From the NCBI RefSeq assembly GCF_000516985.1, contig NW_006917101.1:2348834-2412833 (forward strand): 64,000 bases of DNA. The letters are read 5' to 3'. This DNA is from Pestalotiopsis fici W106-1. Taxonomy: Eukaryota > Ascomycota > Sordariomycetes > Amphisphaeriales > Sporocadaceae. Every line of letters starts with the position of its first letter. Position 1 is the first letter of the stretch. Shown one piece after another: positions 57,537 through 64,000 of the stretch. Under the pieces are notes generated by a model. It was not told the DNA's origin and ran no database searches. It saw only the letters and a list, made by a program, of their open reading frames with translations. Position numbers and translations under genes: made by a program.

Positions 57537-58294
57537 AAGCTATCTGCGAATACATGAAACCACAGTCTCTGCTCGAGAGAATACAGAGTATTCTACTCGG
57601 GGTCCGCTCCTTTTTAAATTATTCATATTTCCTCATTGGATTGCCTTTTTTCGCTCTTTTTGCTTGTTTGTCTTTGGATTCAGTTGTCGTCGTTTAGTCA
57701 CATTGCCAATTTGAGTTAGAAGTAGTTTGATAGATGCAGTAAAAGTAGACAAAAATAAACAGAGGTGCCGAGACATGGTTGGTGTGCAGCTGTAACGCGA
57801 TTTCTGTTCTCATGTCATTCCATTTTTTGTTTTTAATATTTTTTTATTTTTTTTATTTTATACTCTAAACCATTTGCTCTCTATAGGTACCTAGGTTACT
57901 CGATTTCTCCCATGTAGGTAGTTGTAATTTTCTGCTTTCACTCTATTGAATGCCATTACCATTTCTAGGCCCTTTCACCGTCGGTGCCCATGTTATTGCG
58001 ATTCCTCTTTTTGTTTGCCCCCCATTTCTCAGGTCAATCCATTCCGAGTTCCCAGGGGTTGCTGCCTCAGATCTTTTGACCCGTTATTTGGGAAGTTCCC
58101 AACCTTCATGTCCAAATCATTCTGTAATTGCATCTGGGCCCATGATTTGCCGAATCTTGGTCTACCTATTTGCTGTGTTCATGTCATTCCATACTCTCCG
58201 CCCATGGCACTGCAGTGAGAGCACTCGGGCTTTTGCGTTCCCTCTTCTCAGGCCTTTCTTTGAGGCAGAAGGACTTGTAGATATCGCCACTCCA
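57537..58294. other. intergenic between convergent genes
   Basis: About 760 bases between convergent stops. It is T-rich at 57820-57860, with a TAGGTACCTAGG palindrome at 57884-57895. Short plus-strand frames at 57946-58303 show no family features. Confidence 0.5.
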
Positions 58295-59689
58295 TTACTC
58301 TGATCCCTCGATTCGTCTAACTCGAATCTTCTCGACTTGAGGGGGGGCATTCTGGAGCCAGGTTCTCCAACTCGGAAAATCGAGTCGATCGTTGTTGGAC
58401 TTGACGATGAGCTGCACGTCTATATCCTCGTTGTCCGGACTGACCGAGAAGTACTCGAGTTGGCGGTCAAGCTGAGACAGAACGACACTGCCGCTCTTGT
58501 TCTTGCTGCGGGGCAGTAGAGGAGAAAGGCGGCAGTAGACGGGAGGAGGAGGAGTGCGGGCCATGTATCCGTATCGAGTCACAACGTTTTGGCTGTGAGT
58601 GCTGTTCAGATTCTGTCTGGATTGCAGCTCAGAGATATCCCTTCGGATGTTTCCAGCGCGTTGGATCAGCTCTCTGTGGAGATCTGGGACAGAGATGCCA
58701 TGTCGGATTACCTCCTGGCGACCGAGGATGTCGATCAGCGATCTGGTGAAGCAACCATTGTACTTCCAGGATGCCAAATCGACGTTGGCAGAAGCTCCCA
58801 GATGCTCAAAGATGCCGGAACCTGCACTAGACACCATATCATTGATGCTGTGCTGCGCGTCGAACAATGTCAGGATATCTGCGTCGCACGGAGGGGCTTC
58901 GAGAAGTCCAGCCAATGTCTTGGTGACCAGTCCCGAGCTGATGAGCATATTGCCGTTTCCCCTAGTCAAGTTCTTAGTATCATGGACAGGATTCTGAAGT
59001 TGAGAGTCACTAACCTGCCAAACCACATGGTACGGCCGCGTCCGTCTCCAGATAGGTGAGCGGCTCCTCCATACCTGAAAAGTGACGGGTATCAGTACAA
59101 TTCCCAAGACAGAATAATGTATATTGACCCCTCGAGGCTTTACTTACCAAAAGATTAGCAGATTGTCCTTCTTTCCATGGATCTCCATGAAGCTCTTGAG
59201 CAGACCGGCCAGCTTCTTGGCAGGCTCGGGGTTGTCGACACGAAGAGGAAAGATGAAGACATTGAAGCCATACTTGTCCCTGAAGAGCGAATCTAGTTGA
59301 TTGGCTGCGTCCTTTGCATCGTCGTCATCGGCCCAGTAGGTTAGAAGGACGTGGACCTTTAGATACGAGCTGTGGTGACGTGTGTTCCAGCCCTTGTTGA
59401 TGGCCGCTTGCAGAGGTTCCTTGAGTTGGGCGCCGAGGCGCTTGTCACGTCGAACCTTGTCAGTCACGACCTCGAGTACGCGATTCCACGTCTTTCTGGC
59501 CTCAAAGGGCTTGTCGTCCTCGTCATCGTGTGTGCTCTCTTCACGCTGCGGCATGATCTTGTCAGTAAAGGTGCCAATGACACGGCTGATGCGGTCGCCG
59601 GCACGTTCAAGTCGATTCTTGCTGCGGCGTCGAGTTCGCTGGGGCCCGCGCTGGGCAAGCGACTGCCGAACAAACGTTGAAGAGTTCAT
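58295..59689 (-). CDS. caspase-fold protein lacking both catalytic residues
   Basis: Three exons (59689-59148, about 59081-59054 to the GGC AG junction, and about 58965 to 58295). ATG at 59689 (MNSSTFVRQS) is used; an in-frame GTG at 59710 is ignored. The core is a metacaspase/C14-like fold: VHVLLTYWADDDDAKDAANQ, then LFRDKYGFNVFIFPLRVDNP, then KDNLLIFWYGGAAH. The family's catalytic His normally lies in the YGGHG/YSGHG position, and here it is YGGAA. The Cys region normally reads LLLDCC, and here it is LTLFDAQHS, followed by SGIFEHLGASANVDLAS and FTRSLIDIL as in fungal family members. Both dyad residues are therefore replaced, suggesting a pseudoenzyme. The C-terminus (SPLLPRSKNKSGSVVLSQLD) is less conserved. 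Relatives occur near NLR/HET-type defence genes; that role is an inference. Confidence 0.7.
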
Positions 59690-60908
59690 GGTCTTCTGCT
59701 GTGATTGCACCCTGCAATTGGGAAGTGAGGCTTGAAAATTGCTGTCTCGAGTAGGGTGGGGAGGCTGGCCTTCAAAAGAGATCTATGGCATGACTTCTAT
59801 AGAAATCAGGTATATGTCGAGTTTTCGTCCCAAGTTGACTTTGATTGTACCAGTTATTCCGTCCGAAGTCGATTTAGATTGTAGAAGTTTTAAGAACACA
59901 TCCTATCCTTAAATGCTAATGGAAGGAGGGCTGATTGACGGTGAGTATTGCTGGGAGTGGGAAGCTTTCTTGCTTTCATTGAACAACAATCCTGACAGGT
60001 ACTGTCCGTTTGTTGTCCAAGCTGTTTCCCATTTTGAACTACATCGCTATCAAGAGTGGCAGGTACCTATAGGAAGTTTCTTTTACGTGGTGCACTGAAG
60101 ACGACGATTTGGATATGCCATGACGACGGGTCAGGTGAAGATGCCGTCTAGACACGATGTTTTCAAGAGGCGACGAGACCCATGAAGCCAGCACGGGAAG
60201 GCACAGAGTCGTCGGCATATCGTCAAGCATAACGTTGAGAGAATGGGTCTACATGTCGACGATGCAAGCATACATGTTGATTCATAAGTCGAGGGGAGAA
60301 CAATACAACAACACGACGCCGATGTCGACAGGAGAACATGCACCTGTGGAATTCTGGACAGATACATCACATACTGTTGTTTATGGGGTGTCTCTGTCGA
60401 CATTTATCACAAGATTTAGAGACATATAATCATGAGAATGGGCGCCCCTTGTTCGTAAGCACGAGTGCATGGTCTAGGCCTGATGAAATATCCGTCACAC
60501 GTTCGCCCCAGGCCAAGTTTGGCACGTCAAGCTTGAATGTCATTGGCTCGACGTTATATCTTTTATATAAACGCTGTGACGGAGAAAGGCGCATAATTAT
60601 AGGTAGGTTTCGATAATGAAAGTTGGGACGGAAAGAAGCGCAACTGCACAGTTTGTGCTGATATAGTCCTAGGCCTTGGTTGAGTTCACAGGTTTGCAAG
60701 CCAGATGGTTTTCATTCTTGATACCCAGAACCGCACGTTACCTTGGATCATGATAACACTCACTGTTTCTGACAATGCCCGCCTACTTTCACAATTACGC
60801 ATACTCGACGCCTAATGGAAGCTTTGAGAATGTCTGGGATAAGACTGTGTGCAGCGGAGTCGTGCTGTGTTATACAAGTTTTACAATCTACAGAATGCCA
60901 TGTGATTG
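59690..60908. other. 1.2 kb intergenic
   Basis: These bases lie between the caspase-like gene's start and the synthetase-type tRNA ligase's stop. Small frames of up to 92 codons show no domain, and no tRNA or repeat is recognised. Confidence 0.45.
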
Positions 60909-62810
60909 TTACGTGGTATCTTTCTTTGACATGGGCTTATCAGGTGGTGTGCCTGTGGGAATATACAGCTGACCTTTTTGTTCAGCCTCTTCTCTTCCCT
61001 TGTCGTGTCTGAGTTCTTCTCTCATTTGATCCCATGATTTCCTGGACAGATCCATGCCTGTCTCGCGCAGAGACTTGATTGTGTCTGTTATCTCCCTAGT
61101 GTGGCCGGTGCCATGCTCTCCAGGATATTTCTTACCGCTCTTTTCCCATTGCTCGTCCGACACTACCTTGATGATACGAATGAAGTGCTTGCCACGACGC
61201 ACAATCAGCAGTTCGCCATCAATGAGGAAATTGCGATTGTCTTTTGGGAACCAGTTCTTTGCAGGAGTAAAAGTCAAATCTCCCCATGTCATGCCCTTGT
61301 TCGTGGCTGACTTCTGACCCGGAGCTCCAGCTACATAGGCGCCGTTGAATTTTGTCAAGCGCACACCATCAGAGACTGAGCTAGCAAGGCCAGAGGCGTA
61401 GAGAACGTGGCCCAAGGACTTGCCAGTAATGAGTGATTCGGGCAGTTCCATATCGGCCTTGAAGTTGATGGCCGCCTCCTGAGAAGCCGGCTTACCATCT
61501 TGCGGGTACTGTTTTAGTTCTTCCTGGGCGGTGGGCAGTGCATTAGCCGTAGAGATACCACTTTTCTTGGAGTACATGGCTTGATGCTGCTCTCGAGCAT
61601 CCTTGGCCAACTGTTCGCTATGAGCCAGTGCGACGAGCTCGAAAGCCAGAGCATGCTGGGCAACGCGTTTAGCGGGCTCCCGGGCATGTTCTTCCATGAC
61701 TGTCTTGACCGATTCAAGAGGCATAAAAGTCAGGACTTTGAGGAGATTCTCGACATCGGCGTCCGGTCGGCGCATAAAGTACCCGTAGAGATCAAATGAG
61801 CTGGTCATGAAGGGGTCTAGCCATACGGCATTCCCTGCGCTCTTGCCGAATTTGGCGCCAGAAGAGTCGGTCAGCAATGGGACAGTAAAGCCGACGGGAG
61901 TGTTTTCCAGGGAGTCGTCCATGCGGAAGTCGGGGTTGGGCTCTGTGTCGCGAATGCACTTGACCGCCTCGACACCTGTGACAATATTGCCGTACTGGTC
62001 CGATCCACCAATCTGCATCATCACGTCTTGTTGCTCGACCAGTTTCCACCAGTCCCATCCTTGCAAGAGGGGGTAAATGAACTCGTCCAGCGGCATGCCT
62101 TCAGCAGTCCCCTCGAGCCTCCTCTTGACGGTATCGCGAGACAAGAGTGGTCCCATGCGCATGCCTTTGAAAAGCCGGCCAACAATTTCCATAATGGGCG
62201 TGCTGTTCAGCCATATACTATTGTTCATAATGGCACGACTCCACGATGAGTCCTTCTCATACTTGTAGTGTTTCGCTCGGGCGTCGACATTACGCCAAAG
62301 TGACTTGAGTTGGTAGTGTATCTTGGTGGTATTCATGGTGAGGTCGCTTCCCGTCATCTTGTCGCGGTCCTTTAGGCGGTCTGTTGGGTCGCCCACCTTG
62401 GCGGTTGAGCCTCCGACCAGCGTGACCGCCCCATAACCGTGTATGTACATCCAGAACAAGGCCATCATGGGGAGAAGGTGGCCGACATGCAGAGATGGCG
62501 CGGTAGGGTCGACTCCGACATAGGCACTGATTCGTTTCCTCCTCATCAGCTCCCAGATCTGTTCCGAAGTGCCAGCAGTATCCTTGACGTAGCCACGCTC
62601 TTTCAGCACATCCCATAGATTGTATTCTTCGCCCGCTTTGATCTTGGCGGCTTTACGTCGCCATGCCTGTTCGTGGAGTGCCCGTCTTCGCGTAACATTT
62701 TCGGTAATGAATCGTTTTTGAGACTGGAGCGCAGCCACGCGGGTCTGTGAAACCAGACAATGGCGGCATGTGGTTGCGCGTGCGCCCACGATCGAGGCTC
62801 TTGAGGCCAT
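60909..62810 (-). CDS. tyrosyl-tRNA synthetase, mitochondrial (CYT-18 type)
   Basis: A single frame of 633 aa. The N-terminus is Arg-rich and Ser/Ala-rich (MASRASIVGARATTCRHCL), fitting a mitochondrial presequence. The class I signature HVGH is at 108-111 (HIGH variant) and KFGKS at 320-324 (KMSKS variant). YVGVDPTAPSLHVGHLLPMM and QIGGSDQYGNIVTGVEAVK form the Tyr-AMP pocket region. A C-terminal S4-like tail (about 480-600, with LLIVRRGKHFIRIIKV) binds tRNA. The enzyme charges mitochondrial tRNA-Tyr. In Neurospora and relatives the same protein also helps splice group I introns. This copy has the N-terminal extension and insert lengths of that group, though the splicing role is not provable here. 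It shares a promoter region with the mitochondrial gene at 63752. Confidence 0.93.
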   Translation of the reverse strand: MASRASIVGARATTCRHCLVSQTRVAALQSQKRFITENVTRRRALHEQAWRRKAAKIKAGEEYNLWDVLKERGYVKDTAGTSEQIWELMRRKRISAYVGVDPTAPSLHVGHLLPMMALFWMYIHGYGAVTLVGGSTAKVGDPTDRLKDRDKMTGSDLTMNTTKIHYQLKSLWRNVDARAKHYKYEKDSSWSRAIMNNSIWLNSTPIMEIVGRLFKGMRMGPLLSRDTVKRRLEGTAEGMPLDEFIYPLLQGWDWWKLVEQQDVMMQIGGSDQYGNIVTGVEAVKCIRDTEPNPDFRMDDSLENTPVGFTVPLLTDSSGAKFGKSAGNAVWLDPFMTSSFDLYGYFMRRPDADVENLLKVLTFMPLESVKTVMEEHAREPAKRVAQHALAFELVALAHSEQLAKDAREQHQAMYSKKSGISTANALPTAQEELKQYPQDGKPASQEAAINFKADMELPESLITGKSLGHVLYASGLASSVSDGVRLTKFNGAYVAGAPGQKSATNKGMTWGDLTFTPAKNWFPKDNRNFLIDGELLIVRRGKHFIRIIKVVSDEQWEKSGKKYPGEHGTGHTREITDTIKSLRETGMDLSRKSWDQMREELRHDKGREEAEQKGQLYIPTGTPPDKPMSKKDTT

Positions 62811-63751
62811 AATGGACGTTGTGTGTATGATCGAACCGGCAGTGGTTGAGAATTAAATAAAGAAGAAGAAGAAGCAGCGAAGGCAAACCGCCAATGCGAC
62901 TGGCGGCTTGCTTTAGTAGTACATGCAGAAGAGAGAAGAGGATAATAATAGTACACCAGGTGCCTATTTCGTAGGCGAGAATCAAATGAATGGGAGGGTA
63001 TCTCAATGCGCTCGCTGTGCTCTCTCTCTCGCGCTCTCTTCCTCCGTCCCTCTCTGTTTCTTTCACAGGCCTCGAGCTTTGCGACAACCCTAATCTGCAT
63101 GTATGCTACTTACGTTAGCTACTAGCAGCAGCAACTTTTTTGGAAATTCGGAGCTAAATTCGGCGGATTAATGTTGCGGTACTGGGATTGGTCAAGGGTT
63201 TCCAGGTTCCACGCTTTGGAGAGGCATCGGAAGAAGCCGTGAGCGTCCCGTATAAGAAGAATAAAGGGAACCGAGGGGAAAATAAAAAGGCCATTGCTCT
63301 TGATCCACGACCAGTCTTGCCAAGAAATGAAACAGCTCAAAGTGCAAAAGAAAAAGTGAAAGACAGTAGAAACACCTTGAAAAATCTAGAAGTTATACAT
63401 GCAATGTTTAAGGATAGATGTCTGAACAAATGGCACGTTCCGATTTCATCAAGAGGCCATGAAAACGGACAAAAGGTTTGGACCAATCACAGAGCTCCTA
63501 ATTCCGCCTTTCCTCGGCAATCGGGTGCTCCAATTTGGCGCTAGAGTGACGAATGAAGGAAGGAAAGTCCACTGCTGGGCAGACAGACCAGACATTCTGC
63601 TTGCTTGTAGTGAGCGAAAGAGTCGAGACATCATTGATTCGTGTTGGGTCAATTGCGACAACGACAACGACCAACTATCCTCCACTGGAGATATCAAACG
63701 GCACAACGTAGCCGAAGAAGCAATTGACTTCACACACCACACACTTGCATC
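62811..63751. promoter_or_regulatory. divergent promoter region between two mitochondrial genes
   Basis: About 940 bases between the ATG of the mitochondrial tyrosyl-tRNA synthetase and that of the SDH4-like gene. It is AT-rich and GA-rich in parts (about 62860-62880 and 63015-63065). No other gene is supported. Co-expression of the two mitochondrial genes is plausible. Confidence 0.45.
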
Positions 63752-64000
63752 ATGGCCTCCATCGTCCGCCCTACGCTGCTGAGGCAGACTGCCCTCGCTG
63801 CTGCCACCCGCCGAGCATCCCCGGCCGTGCGAAGTGCCGTCTTGAAGGATGTCGCGCGTGTCTCTGCCTTCCACGCCAGCAGCCGGAAGAACCTGCTTCC
63901 TCCAGGTCCTCGTATGCGCTCCCCATCAATGGATATCTTCTTGCTCGTATATGCTAACAACCGTGTCCAGAGGTTATCAAGGGAACAGGTACAAAGCCCA
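63752..64000 (+). CDS. mitochondrial precursor, probable succinate dehydrogenase membrane anchor (CybS/SDH4), 5' part only
   Basis: ATG at 63752 gives an Arg/Ala/Ser-rich presequence (MASIVRPTLLRQTALAAATR) followed by RVSAFHASSRKNLLPPGP. Intron 1 (63912-63970, GTATGC donor) joins PQVIKGT, after which GTACAA at 63989 may be a second donor or the window may simply end. The LLPPGPQVIKGT block is the usual start of the mature fungal CybS subunit of complex II, which carries haem b and binds ubiquinone in the inner membrane. The gene is truncated by the window end and the remaining membrane helices are outside it. The assignment rests on this short block, so another mitochondrial precursor is possible. 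Confidence 0.5.
   Translation, partial: MASIVRPTLLRQTALAAATRRASPAVRSAVLKDVARVSAFHASSRKNLLPPGPRMRSPSMDIFLLVYANNRVQRLSREQVQSP

Overview
This window is nuclear DNA of a filamentous ascomycete, most likely a Sordariomycete and probably Hypocreales. Genes are split by short introns (about 50-100 bp) with GTAAGT-type donors. Families include Zn2Cys6 regulators, Dal5-type MFS carriers, a fungal P450, an NRPS-like synthetase, a GPI-tailed protein and a CYT-18-type mitochondrial tyrosyl-tRNA synthetase. The order rests on family content and style, not on a search. Exon boundaries are hand-read from splice signals and frame continuity. ATG starts were preferred over GTG/TTG extensions.

Layout. (1) 0.8-9.2 kb: a Zn2Cys6 regulator (+), the mitochondrial NADH-cytochrome b5 reductase MCR1 (-), and a very large disordered protein with a C-terminal cysteine motif (-). 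(2) 9.2-13.4 kb: about 4.1 kb with no credible gene. (3) 13.4-24.98 kb: a PAF-acetylhydrolase-like lipase (-); a divergent pair made of a SnoaL-like protein (-) and an EasG/FgaFS-like reductase (+); a protein-lysine methyltransferase (+); an Rmd1/DUF155 protein (+); and a Gfo/Idh/MocA oxidoreductase (-). (4) 26.5-48.1 kb: an accessory region. It holds an MFS carrier, a GPI-tailed protein, a cytochrome P450, an FAD monooxygenase, a broken trypsin-like protease, a 1179-aa synthetase (acyl-CoA-ligase-like adenylation domain, carrier, condensation-like domain), a helical/disordered hypothetical protein, a DAO-type FAD oxidase and a second MFS carrier. (5) 48.5-57.5 kb: a Ctr copper transporter, a regulator whose zinc cluster appears broken, a second regulator-like protein with no DNA-binding domain, and a secreted DUF1254/DUF1214 protein. 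(6) 58.3-64.0 kb: a caspase-fold protein lacking both catalytic residues, the mitochondrial tyrosyl-tRNA synthetase, and the 5' end of a mitochondrial protein that looks like the succinate dehydrogenase membrane anchor.

How the genes may work together. Carboxylate activation, carrier tethering and acyl transfer by the synthetase, followed by oxidation by the P450, FAD monooxygenase and FAD oxidase with export by an MFS pump, would form a small specialised-metabolite cluster at about 26-48 kb, with regulators nearby at 50-55 kb. This is inference from neighbourhood and domain content. The most unusual single observations are the synthetase architecture, the zinc-cluster break at 49.86 kb, the dead protease at 34.2-34.9 kb, the caspase-like pseudoenzyme, and an ergot-type reductase with no ergot cluster and an apparent GC-AG intron.
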